Part shown: piece by piece, positions 8,452 through 15,694 of the stretch | Layout: every line of letters starts with the position of its first letter | Numbering within the stretch: the stretch's first letter is position 1 | Assembly: GCF_900116415.1 (NCBI RefSeq) | Contig: NZ_FPAP01000002.1 | Location: 868,001 to 932,000, forward strand | Length of the DNA stretch: 64,000 nt | Direction of reading: 5' to 3' | Source: Chryseobacterium formosense | GTDB taxonomy: Bacteria; Bacteroidota; Bacteroidia; Flavobacteriales; Weeksellaceae | Translations under genes and position numbers: made by a program | Notes under the pieces: model-generated | Seen by the model: the letters and a program-made list of their open reading frames with translations, nothing else | Database searches by the model: none | What the model was told of the DNA's origin: nothing

Positions 8452-8499
8452 GCCACGAATACACAAAATAATTAAGAAAAGGATTCGTGCATTCGGGGC
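8452..8499. repeat. Imperfect intergenic palindrome (GCCACGAAT type)
   Basis: GCCACGAATACACAAAA at 8452-8468 is mirrored by the reverse complement of 8481-8499 with a few mismatches. A related short perfect palindrome, CACGAATTTCGTG, lies at 8342-8354. The stretch is non-coding and between the thioredoxin gene and recG. It looks like a decayed repeat element; no function is assigned. Confidence 0.5.
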
Positions 8500-8537
8500 T
8501 GTACCAATTTAAAGCTAAAAGCTATCAGCCAAAAAAA

Positions 8538-9071
8538 TTAGTCTTTTATCTTTGATTTGAATTTCTTCTGATAATCTTCCCATTCTTCACGGGTTTTAAT
8601 TTTTTTATACAGATCACCGGAAATCAATGAAAGATAGGGTTCTAATTCTTTTGCAGATAATTCGCCCTGCAAAATTGTAATAGGGCTTCCGTTTTCATCA
8701 AGAAAAACCGTACTTGGGACGGCATTTACATTCATATATTGAGTAAACTCATGAAGCGAATTTCTTCCTTTCTTATGAGTTGTATTTTCATTGGAGAACT
8801 TTCTACCGAAAATTTCGATGGTTCTTTTATCTTCGGCATCAAATTTTACAGGATAATAATTTTCATTTAAAAATTCAGCAATAATGGCATGTCCGTATGT
8901 TTTTTTATCCATTATTTTGCATGGGCCGCACCAATCAGCATAAAAATCAATCAGTATTTTCTTGGGCTGAGTTTTCTGTGCGTTTAATGCTTCTTCAATC
9001 GTCATCCATTTTACTTGTGAAAAGGCAAAAAAAGATTGGATGATAAAGATGAATGCGAATATTTTTTTCAT
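8538..9071 (-). CDS. Secreted thioredoxin-family protein
   Basis: The 177-aa protein has a signal peptide (MKKIFAFIFIIQSFFAFSQ) followed by a thioredoxin domain with the active-site W-C48-G-P-C51 in DFYADWCGPCK. The cis-proline motif is present as AVPSTVFLDENG near residue 118. Between these lies an insertion (GRKFSNENTTHKKGRNSLHEF), typical of the DUF255/thioredoxin_7-like secreted members rather than classic TrxA. It probably handles disulfides or redox stress in the periplasm. The start is 21 nt downstream of the stop of a POT transporter, so the two are likely co-transcribed. Confidence 0.87.
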   Translation of the reverse strand: MKKIFAFIFIIQSFFAFSQVKWMTIEEALNAQKTQPKKILIDFYADWCGPCKIMDKKTYGHAIIAEFLNENYYPVKFDAEDKRTIEIFGRKFSNENTTHKKGRNSLHEFTQYMNVNAVPSTVFLDENGSPITILQGELSAKELEPYLSLISGDLYKKIKTREEWEDYQKKFKSKIKD

Positions 9072-9092
9072 AATTGTTTTAATATTAATTCA

Positions 9093-10604
9093 TTAGCGAA
9101 CTTCCTGCATGAGTTTTTTCACCCACGGTGCAATCAAAATTAATACCACACCGGCAATTACCGCGTAAAGTCCGAGTTGTTTGTAACCTTCAGTATAGGT
9201 CATTAGAGCGTCATAGTTTGTTGAACCTTCTTTTGCATCAGCCAAGCCGGCTCCGATAATTCCCGCAACGTATTGCCCGTAAGCTGAAGCGAGAAACCAC
9301 ATTCCCATCATCATTCCCTGAAGATTTTTTGTGGAAAGTTTAGTCATAATAGACAATCCGATAGGAGAGAGGCATAATTCCCCCAAAGTGATGACCAATA
9401 AAGCCAATGTGAAGAAATTTAATGAAGTAATTCCCTGTAAATCGGCAAATAATCTTGTGGCAAATAAAACGTAATATCCTAATCCTAAAAAGATGAAACC
9501 AAGACCAAATTTGATGATTGTATTCGGTTCAATTTTTCTTTTACTCATCCAGATCCATAATAACCCAAGTAACGGAGCGAGGAAAATAATGAAAAATGCC
9601 CCCCCTGAATTATTGACTCCATTCGGATCTAATCCGAAAAGGTCTTTATTTAAATTTTTGGCTGCGAAAATACTTAATGAACCCCCACTTTGCTCATAGA
9701 TTCCCCAAAATAAAATAGAGAATATGATAAAAATCAAAGCTGCCCAAAGTTTGTTTCTTTCAGCGGTCGTTACTTTTGACATTTCAAAGAAGAGATAAAT
9801 CAAAGTTAATGGCCCTACTGTCCACATGAAGTAGTCTGTATATTGTGGAACAGAAACCATTTTCATAATAATCGGAACAAAAATCAGGGATAAAATATAA
9901 ACTCCATATTCTTTCCATTTTGGCATCGGCGCAGATTTTACTTCTTGTAACGGATGTCCCGGCTGAAGCCCGATTGTTCCTAAGGTTCTTTGAGTGAAAA
10001 CGAAATTAATTAAGCTAATGACCATTACAATTGCCGCTAATCCGAAGGCGATATTCCATCTTATTCCTTCTGAAATAATGCTTCCAAAAAGTTCTCCTTT
10101 ACCGATAGCAATGCATAAATATCCGCCTAGTAATGCACCGAGATTGATTCCGGCATAAAACAGCGAAAATCCTGCATCTGCTCTTGAATCATTGGTCTTA
10201 TAAAGCTGACCTACCATTGAGGAAATATTTGGCTTGAAAAAACCGGTTCCTACCACGGTAAATGCAATTCCTAAAAAGAAAAATTGGTGTGGATCTGCAG
10301 CGAGAATTAAACTTCCGACAATCATTAATAATCCGCCCCAAAAGAGTGATTTTCTAAATCCTAAAATTTTATCAGCAAAAAGCCCGCCTACAAAAGTGAA
10401 GGCATAAACAAATGCCTGTGTTGCACCATATTGAAGATTGGCTTCTTTTTCATGGAAATTTAATTGGGAAATCATGAAGAAAACGAGCATTCCGCGCATT
10501 CCGTAGAAGCAGAACCGTTCCCACATTTCGGAGAAAAATAATGACCAGATTTGTTTTGGATATTTTCCTTTGAAGTTTTGTATTTCGTCGAGCGTTAAGT
10601 TCAT
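9093..10604 (-). CDS. POT-family (PTR2) proton-coupled peptide transporter, copy 1
   Basis: The 503-aa membrane protein is a major-facilitator member of the proton-dependent oligopeptide transporter family. It has the diagnostic E-x-x-E-R-F-x-x-Y motif in helix 1 (SEMWERFCFYGM), the second POT motif (GTGFFKPNISSMVGQLY), a GINLGAL helix, and the C-terminal LGELCLSPIGLSIMTKL segment. It imports di- and tripeptides with protons. About 14 hydrophobic helices are visible. It is the first of three paralogues in 6 kb, all on the minus strand, and is followed at 21 nt by the thioredoxin gene. Upstream lies the YhcG-type nuclease, 39 nt away. Confidence 0.93.
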   Translation of the reverse strand: MNLTLDEIQNFKGKYPKQIWSLFFSEMWERFCFYGMRGMLVFFMISQLNFHEKEANLQYGATQAFVYAFTFVGGLFADKILGFRKSLFWGGLLMIVGSLILAADPHQFFFLGIAFTVVGTGFFKPNISSMVGQLYKTNDSRADAGFSLFYAGINLGALLGGYLCIAIGKGELFGSIISEGIRWNIAFGLAAIVMVISLINFVFTQRTLGTIGLQPGHPLQEVKSAPMPKWKEYGVYILSLIFVPIIMKMVSVPQYTDYFMWTVGPLTLIYLFFEMSKVTTAERNKLWAALIFIIFSILFWGIYEQSGGSLSIFAAKNLNKDLFGLDPNGVNNSGGAFFIIFLAPLLGLLWIWMSKRKIEPNTIIKFGLGFIFLGLGYYVLFATRLFADLQGITSLNFFTLALLVITLGELCLSPIGLSIMTKLSTKNLQGMMMGMWFLASAYGQYVAGIIGAGLADAKEGSTNYDALMTYTEGYKQLGLYAVIAGVVLILIAPWVKKLMQEVR

Positions 10605-10643
10605 GAGTGAAAAGTAATTTATAATGAGTAAATGAGAATAATT

Positions 10644-11639
10644 TTATAATTCTGAGTTTTTGTCTTGTTGATCGAGTTCAAAACGTATTCTATCCTGATC
10701 AATAATTTGTTTCAATTCTTCTTCTTTTGGAAGATAAAGCAAATATTTGCTTGCAAAAAGATTATTTTGATCGTTGAGCACAGAGTATTTTACAATCGTT
10801 TCATCTTTTTCTGAACATAAAAGAATTCCTATGGTTGGATTGTCACCTTCGCCTCTCTTCAAATCATCATACATTCTTACGTACATATCAATTTGACCAA
10901 TGTCCTGATGCGAAAGTTCTCCTGTCTTCAAATCAATGATAACAAAACATTTAAGAATGTAATTGTAAAATACCAAATCAATATAAAAGTCTGATGTATC
11001 TGTGGAAATATGCTGCTGTCTTGCAACAAAAGCGAAACCTTTTCCGAATTCTAAAAGGAACTTTTGAATGTGATCTATAATTCCTGTTTCAATTTCTTTT
11101 TCAGAAATTTTTTCACTGGGTTTTAATCCTAAAAATTCAAAAATGTAAGGGTCTTTTAAAACGCTTTGAATAGTTTCTGTAGAAGTTTTTTTATGTTCTA
11201 AAACTCTTTCGTAAGCTAATGAATTAATTTGTCTTTTTAAATCTCTGTAATTCCAGTTGTTTTGTATGGATTCATTAATATAATAATTCATTTTGTCTGA
11301 ATTATCTAATTTTATTAATAGCCTATAATGTGTCCAACTCAATTGTTGACGCAATGCGTCAACAATTGGAAATGCGGTATAAAACTTTCGCATATTGGAG
11401 AGATTCGTATAATCAAAACCTTTTCCGAATTCTAAAGTAAGTTTCTTAGAGAGATTTTTAAGGATAAATTTTCCATATTCAGCCCGTTCTTTGCCTTTTT
11501 GTTCGTTTTCAATAATGAGTTGTCCGATTTGCCAGTAAGTGAGCAGTAGAGTAGAGTTCGCAATCCGAAAAACCTTTTCGCGCGACTGAATAATAATTTC
11601 CTTTATGGATTGAAATAAAATATCTTCGGAAATTTCCAT
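10644..11639 (-). CDS. YhcG-type PDDEXK nuclease (DUF1016)
   Basis: The 331-aa protein has the two YhcG parts. The N-terminal helical DUF1016_N domain (about residues 10-150) includes LTYWQIGQLIIENEQ, a GKGFDYTNLSNMRKFY segment and the signature LRQQLSWTHYRLL. The C-terminal restriction-endonuclease-like domain includes TSDFYIDLVFYN near residue 220 and IIDLKTGELSHQDIGQIDMYV near 235, giving the D and D-x-K metal-binding residues. Family members are predicted DNA nucleases, often seen with defence or mobile DNA, but their role is unproven. It begins only 12 nt after the T-run of the preceding POT gene's terminator, so it probably has a very short or no leader; TACATTCG just upstream of the ATG is a one-mismatch -7 box. 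A 29-nt palindrome lies inside the gene. Confidence 0.88.
   Translation of the reverse strand: MEISEDILFQSIKEIIIQSREKVFRIANSTLLLTYWQIGQLIIENEQKGKERAEYGKFILKNLSKKLTLEFGKGFDYTNLSNMRKFYTAFPIVDALRQQLSWTHYRLLIKLDNSDKMNYYINESIQNNWNYRDLKRQINSLAYERVLEHKKTSTETIQSVLKDPYIFEFLGLKPSEKISEKEIETGIIDHIQKFLLEFGKGFAFVARQQHISTDTSDFYIDLVFYNYILKCFVIIDLKTGELSHQDIGQIDMYVRMYDDLKRGEGDNPTIGILLCSEKDETIVKYSVLNDQNNLFASKYLLYLPKEEELKQIIDQDRIRFELDQQDKNSEL
11340..11368. repeat. 29-nt palindrome inside the YhcG-type nuclease gene
   Basis: Arms CAATTGTTGACGCA (11340-11353) and TGCGTCAACAATTG (11355-11368) are perfect reverse complements around a single central base. The stretch encodes the conserved D-A-L-R-Q-Q-L part of the DUF1016_N domain, so codon choice gives it symmetry beyond what the protein needs. 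Confidence 0.85.
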
Positions 11640-11650
11640 CTTACGAATGT

Positions 11651-11681
11651 AAAAAAAAACCTCTGAAAAAATCAGAGGTTT
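11651..11681 (-). terminator. Rho-independent terminator of POT copy 2
   Basis: A 10-bp stem (AAACCTCTGA / TCAGAGGTTT, 11657-11666 and 11672-11681) is followed on the minus strand by a run of T residues. It lies 26 nt after the stop of the POT gene at 11707. Confidence 0.85.
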
Positions 11682-11706
11682 AATTATTATTTTGAAATAA
11701 TGTTAT

Positions 11707-13215
11707 TTATTTTATTCCGTGCATTTTCTTTTCAAGCCATCTGCTGATAACGAAAAGGATTAAAGCAGCTACACCACACATAATAACGAAAACGATGAAG
11801 AAATCGAATAAATCTGTGATCTGGAATCCCATGAAAGATGTTGTTTTTGGAGCTTCTCCGCTTTCTCCACCTCCGGGAATTAATGCTGATAATGTTCCTG
11901 CAAATTTGTTTGCCGCAGCATTTGCCAAAAACCATGTTCCCATTAATAAAGATGAGAATCTTACAGGTGATAGTTTAGAAACCATCGAAAGACCAATTGG
12001 TGAAAGACAAAGTTCTCCCATTGTATGGATTACATAAAGACCAATTAGCCAGAACATGGAAACTTTATCCATCATTCCTAATCCGTAAACTGCATAAGCA
12101 ATTACCAAATATCCAAAAGATATTAAAGCTAAACCATAAGCCATTTTCTTTGGTGATGAAGGCTCTTTACCTCTGTTACCCAATCTCAACCAGATAGATG
12201 AAAATAAAGGAGCTAAAAGTAAAATCGCCAATGCGTTTACCGACTGGAAATAACTTGCAGGCATCTCCCATCCGAAAAGATTTCGGTCTGTTTGTCTGTC
12301 TGCGAAAATCGTTAGTGATGCACCAGCTTGCTCAAAAGCTCCCCAGAAGAAAATTACGAAGAATGCCAAGATGAAAATTACGATAATTCTGTCTTTTTCG
12401 TCTTTTGTAAGGCTTTTATCAGTTAAAACAATCAGTGGCATAAGAATCATCGCTCCGTAAATGAGGTAGCCGATGACATCCAAATCACTGTTGAACATTG
12501 TTTTAAAGTTCATTAAAAAGAAAATTAAACCAATAGATCCAATTACCATTCCCCATTGTGCGATTCCGAATTTGTTTGTAGGCAATCCGATTGGTTTGTT
12601 GTCAGCATCTACAAGGACTTTGTTTTTAGAGATAATAAAAGTAACAAGACCGATCAACATACCGATTCCTGCTGCCAAAAATCCCCATTTAAAATCAACT
12701 TTTTCAGCTAAAGTACCACAAATAAGCGGTGACATAAATGCTCCAAGGTTGATACCCATATAGAAAATCGTGAACGCAGAATCTACACGACGATCTCCTT
12801 GAGGATAAAGCTGCCCAACCATTGTCGAAATATTTGGTTTAAAGAAACCATTTCCAATAATCAACATTGTTAATCCCATCCACATCAAGGTTACAGCACT
12901 TGCTCCGGTTGCCGAAGCACTGAAAAATAGGATGAACTGACCAATTGCCATTAATATTCCGCCAATTTCAATACTTCTTCTGTTTCCTAAGTATCGATCT
13001 GCCAAATATCCTCCCAATAATGGAGTTAAATAAACGAGACCGGTATAACTTCCATAGATTTCGGAAGCTTCTGCATCTCCCATCAAAAGCATTTTAGTCA
13101 TGTATAGAACGAAAATAGCTCTCATTCCATAATATGAGAAACGTTCCCACATTTCAGTCATAAACAAAAGGTAGAGTCCTTTAGGGTGACCTTTTGCTGT
13201 TTTTGCTGTATCCAT
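11707..13215 (-). CDS. POT-family proton-coupled peptide transporter, copy 2
   Basis: The 502-aa membrane protein carries the POT signatures: EMWERFSYYGMRAIFVLYM in helix 1, GNGFFKPNISTMVGQLYPQ near residue 120, YMGINLGAF, and MGELCLSPIGLSMVSKL near 405. It imports short peptides by proton symport across the inner membrane. It has its own promoter (13246-13275) and terminator (11651-11681), so it is monocistronic. A short G/E-rich loop (GGGESGEAPKTTS) lies between the last two helices. It is closer in length and motifs to copy 1 than to copy 3. Confidence 0.93.
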   Translation of the reverse strand: MDTAKTAKGHPKGLYLLFMTEMWERFSYYGMRAIFVLYMTKMLLMGDAEASEIYGSYTGLVYLTPLLGGYLADRYLGNRRSIEIGGILMAIGQFILFFSASATGASAVTLMWMGLTMLIIGNGFFKPNISTMVGQLYPQGDRRVDSAFTIFYMGINLGAFMSPLICGTLAEKVDFKWGFLAAGIGMLIGLVTFIISKNKVLVDADNKPIGLPTNKFGIAQWGMVIGSIGLIFFLMNFKTMFNSDLDVIGYLIYGAMILMPLIVLTDKSLTKDEKDRIIVIFILAFFVIFFWGAFEQAGASLTIFADRQTDRNLFGWEMPASYFQSVNALAILLLAPLFSSIWLRLGNRGKEPSSPKKMAYGLALISFGYLVIAYAVYGLGMMDKVSMFWLIGLYVIHTMGELCLSPIGLSMVSKLSPVRFSSLLMGTWFLANAAANKFAGTLSALIPGGGESGEAPKTTSFMGFQITDLFDFFIVFVIMCGVAALILFVISRWLEKKMHGIK

Positions 13216-13245
13216 ATGTAATTGTTAAATTTCTGTTAAGACCCA

Positions 13246-13275
13246 CAAATATAGTTTTTTTTGGGTTTTTGGCAA
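13246..13275 (-). promoter_or_regulatory. Promoter of POT copy 2 (TTG / TATATTTG)
   Basis: On the minus strand TTG at 13275-13273 is followed after 19 nt by TATATTTG at 13253-13246, 30 nt before the ATG. Both boxes and spacing match the Bacteroidota consensus. Confidence 0.7.
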
Positions 13276-13293
13276 GATTTTAATTTTATTTTT

Positions 13294-13326
13294 AAAATAA
13301 AAAAGCCACAGAATTATCTGCGGCTT
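13294..13326 (-). terminator. Terminator of POT copy 3
   Basis: A 10-bp stem with one G-T pair (AAGCCGCAGA / TCTGTGGCTT on the minus strand) and a 4-nt loop, followed by a T-run, 22 nt after the stop of the POT gene at 13349. Confidence 0.75.
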
Positions 13327-13348
13327 ACTATTTCGAATTTTTAGAAGT

Positions 13349-15001
13349 TTAATTTACTCCCTTTTCTTTCATAATTTTATTCAATCTTTTTAGGATTGAG
13401 AGTCCAAGTAAGGTAGCTAAAAGTAATAACCCAAAGTTCACGATAAAGAAATTAGCTTTGTTGTCATAATCATACCAGAAGCTTGCTAAAACACCCGAAA
13501 GTTTGTTTCCAATTGACGTTGAAAGGAAAAATCCACCCATCATCAATGCTGTTAATCTTGGCGGTGAAAGTTTAGAGACTAAAGATAATCCCATCGGAGA
13601 AAGACATAATTCGCCGACTGTAATAACTCCATACGCTGCAACCAGCCACAAAGCTGAAACTTTTACCCAACCATTTTGTCCTGCATAAACTGCTCCGACC
13701 ATTACTAAGCACGATAAAGCCGAGATAAATAGTCCCAAAACGATTTTCGACGGTGTACTTGGCTCTTTTCCTTTTTTGCGAAGCATCATGAAAAATGCAA
13801 CAACAACAGGAGTCAATAAAATCACCCAACCCGGATTAATCGACTGGAATAGTTCTGTATTGTAAAGATTCACTGTTTGTGAAGGATTTGCTTCTAATTT
13901 CGTTTTGTCAGATTCAGAAACATTTCTGAAATAAATATCTTTTCCTTGCTCTTTTTGAGGTTTTCCGGAAGCATCTTTTACTGTTTGATACTGATCGTCG
14001 TAAACCGAAACTTCTTTATCCTGATAATCCTTTTTATCAACTAAGAAAATTGCTTCTAAAGGTTTTTCTACTGCTGCAGGAACAGTTCTTTCGGTATAAT
14101 AATTTGCCCAACGTGTTAAAGCGGTTCCGTTTTGTTTGAAAACAGCCCAAAACATTAAGCTTACTGCAAAAATTGCCAATAATGCGCCAATTGGCTTTTT
14201 ATCATCCGCATTTGCTTTTACATAAAGCATGACGTAAAAGTAAATTACAGGAATACAAGCGAAAATAAAGGCATCTGTGCTATCACTACCAAAAATATTA
14301 TTTGGAATAAACCATCCGATCAATCCAAAAATTACAGCCGGTAAAAATACTTTTACCAAAACATCAGAAATTTTAGTATCACCCTCCTGTGCAGGCTTTA
14401 AAATATTTGCCTGAATGATATGTCTTTTTCCAATCGTGAAAACTAAAAGACCGACAAACATTCCTACTCCGGCAGTCATGAAAGCAGGTCCCCATCCGTA
14501 TTTATTTCTCATAAAGGCAGCGATAATGTTGCAGACAAAAGCCCCAATATTAATTCCCATATAGAAAATATTGTAACCTGCATCTTTATTGGCTTTGTAA
14601 GGTTCTTCGTTGTATAAATTCCCTAAAAGTGTAGAAATACTTGGTTTGAAAAATCCGTTTCCGATTATGATTAAAGCTAAAGAAGCGTAAAACAGAGGTA
14701 GTTCTTTAAAAAAACCAATTCCGAGATAACCTAATCCCATCAAGAATCCGCCAATGTAGATTGCTTTGATGTATCCTAAAACTCTGTCGGCTAAAAATCC
14801 ACCTAAAAATGGTGTTAAATAAGTTAATGCGATAAAAGTTCCGAAAATATCATCAGCGCTTTTATCATCAAAAGCCAATCCGCCTTTTTCACTGTCGATC
14901 ATGTACAGCACAAAAATTCCGAGAATCAGATAATAGCCGAAACGCTCCCACATTTCTGTAAAAAATAGATAGGGAAGCCCTTTAGGATGTTTGGTTTTCA
15001 T
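13349..15001 (-). CDS. POT-family peptide transporter, copy 3, with a large extracytoplasmic insertion
   Basis: From the chosen start the protein is 550 aa. Helix 1 carries FTEMWERFGYYLILGIFVL and later GNGFFKPSISTLLGNLY, YMGINIGAF and VGELCLSPMGLSLVSKL, all POT signatures. Unlike copies 1 and 2 it has about 90 hydrophilic residues between helices (roughly residues 297-387, ANYYTERT through NLYNTELFQSINPGW), rich in K, D and Q, probably facing the periplasm. A longer frame starts at 15046, but residues 1-15 are not POT-like and precede the promoter box at 15024-15031, so the ATG at 15001 (MKTKHPKGLPYLFFTEMW) is used. It has its own promoter and terminator. Confidence 0.92.
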   Translation of the reverse strand: MKTKHPKGLPYLFFTEMWERFGYYLILGIFVLYMIDSEKGGLAFDDKSADDIFGTFIALTYLTPFLGGFLADRVLGYIKAIYIGGFLMGLGYLGIGFFKELPLFYASLALIIIGNGFFKPSISTLLGNLYNEEPYKANKDAGYNIFYMGINIGAFVCNIIAAFMRNKYGWGPAFMTAGVGMFVGLLVFTIGKRHIIQANILKPAQEGDTKISDVLVKVFLPAVIFGLIGWFIPNNIFGSDSTDAFIFACIPVIYFYVMLYVKANADDKKPIGALLAIFAVSLMFWAVFKQNGTALTRWANYYTERTVPAAVEKPLEAIFLVDKKDYQDKEVSVYDDQYQTVKDASGKPQKEQGKDIYFRNVSESDKTKLEANPSQTVNLYNTELFQSINPGWVILLTPVVVAFFMMLRKKGKEPSTPSKIVLGLFISALSCLVMVGAVYAGQNGWVKVSALWLVAAYGVITVGELCLSPMGLSLVSKLSPPRLTALMMGGFFLSTSIGNKLSGVLASFWYDYDNKANFFIVNFGLLLLATLLGLSILKRLNKIMKEKGVN

Positions 15002-15023
15002 GTATAAGATTTTTACAATTTCA

Positions 15024-15031
15024 CAAATATA
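15024..15031 (-). promoter_or_regulatory. Promoter -7 box (TATATTTG) of POT copy 3
   Basis: Perfect TAnnTTTG on the minus strand, 22 nt before the ATG at 15001. This placement helps to decide the start. Confidence 0.6.
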
Positions 15032-15060
15032 AAATTTTAAAAACAATATTTGAATTTTAT

Positions 15061-15068
15061 TAACTTTG
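15061..15068 (+). promoter_or_regulatory. Promoter -7 box (TAACTTTG) of the second toxin-antitoxin locus
   Basis: Perfect TAnnTTTG 17 nt before the antitoxin ATG at 15086, back to back with the POT copy 3 promoter. Confidence 0.55.
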
Positions 15069-15085
15069 AGTAAAATTTAAATGAG

Positions 15086-15346
15086 ATGGAAATTAGCATT
15101 AAAGAGATAGAGCAAAATTTAAAATCTCTCCCGAAAGAATTTTTAGGACAGGTGAATGATTATATTGAATTTTTGAAGTCAAAATATTCAGAAGCGAAAA
15201 CAGAAAGAGATTGGGCTGATAATTTAACGGATTCTCAAAAGCAATCAATTAACAAAGGATTTGATGATATAAAAAATGAGAAAACCTATTCTCATGAAGA
15301 AGCAAAGGAAAAAATTAAACAATATCTTTTAGAAAAATCAAAATAA
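15086..15346 (+). CDS. Type II antitoxin (DUF2281/addiction-module-like)
   Basis: An 86-aa charged protein. The N-terminal half (IEQNLKSLPKEFLGQVNDYIEFLKSKY) resembles the DUF2281-type helix found at the front of many antitoxins. The C-terminal half ends in EEAKEKIKQYLLEKSK, a charged helix suited to toxin binding. The next frame, a RelE/ParE toxin broken by a stop codon, starts 1 nt after this stop. The antitoxin itself appears intact, which is expected when its toxin has been lost. Confidence 0.72.
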   Translation: MEISIKEIEQNLKSLPKEFLGQVNDYIEFLKSKYSEAKTERDWADNLTDSQKQSINKGFDDIKNEKTYSHEEAKEKIKQYLLEKSK

Positions 15347-15347
15347 C

Positions 15348-15626
15348 ATGGAAGTTGTTTGGTCTGAAGAGAGTTTGCAATATTACTTTCGTATTTTGGA
15401 TTATTTACTTGAAAAATGGTCTTTATGAGAGATTGAAAATTTTGAAAGTAGATTTGAAGATTTAATTTTGAGATTAAAGAATCATAAAGAAATTTGTCCT
15501 AAGTCATTACTTTTGAATTATAGAAGGTGTTTGATTGATAAAAACAATTCGCTTATTTATCAGGAAGTTAATAATGTGATTTTTTTGGTTGCTATCATTG
15601 ATAATAAAAGTTCACACAGTTACTAA
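15348..15626 (+). pseudogene. RelE/ParE toxin gene interrupted by an in-frame TGA
   Basis: From the ATG at 15348 the frame reads MEVVWSEESLQYYFRILDY and on to EKWSL, then TGA at 15426-15428 (codon 27). It then continues open for 65 more codons to TAA at 15624-15626. The continuation (EIENFESRFEDLILRLKN, then CPKSLLLNYRRCLIDKNN and YQEVNNVIFLVAIIDNKSS) is the rest of a RelE/ParE toxin, and the total of 91 sense codons is near the family length. A single substitution therefore explains the break. The 26-residue product should be inactive. Programmed readthrough or selenocysteine use is possible but unsupported. A sequencing error cannot be excluded. Confidence 0.82.
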
Positions 15627-15631
15627 ATAAA

Positions 15632-15660
15632 AAAATCACTCAAATTCTGAGTGATTTTTT
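15632..15660. terminator. Bidirectional terminator between the toxin remnant and the DPP IV gene
   Basis: An 11-bp stem (AAAATCACTCA / TGAGTGATTTT) with a 5-nt loop and T-runs on both strands, 6 nt after the toxin remnant's stop and 37 nt after the DPP IV stop on the other strand. Confidence 0.8.
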
Positions 15661-15694
15661 ACTTCCAGCGTCCGTCTTCCAACTTCCACCATTA

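Noticed and set aside
8326..8466. N-terminal extension of RecG to an ATG at 8466
   Set aside because: It runs through a terminator hairpin and a decayed palindrome and does not resemble the RecG wedge domain.
10644..15626. A complete restriction or defence island around the YhcG gene and toxin-antitoxin remnant
   Set aside because: No methyltransferase, specificity subunit, helicase or integrase is present; the surrounding genes are transporters.
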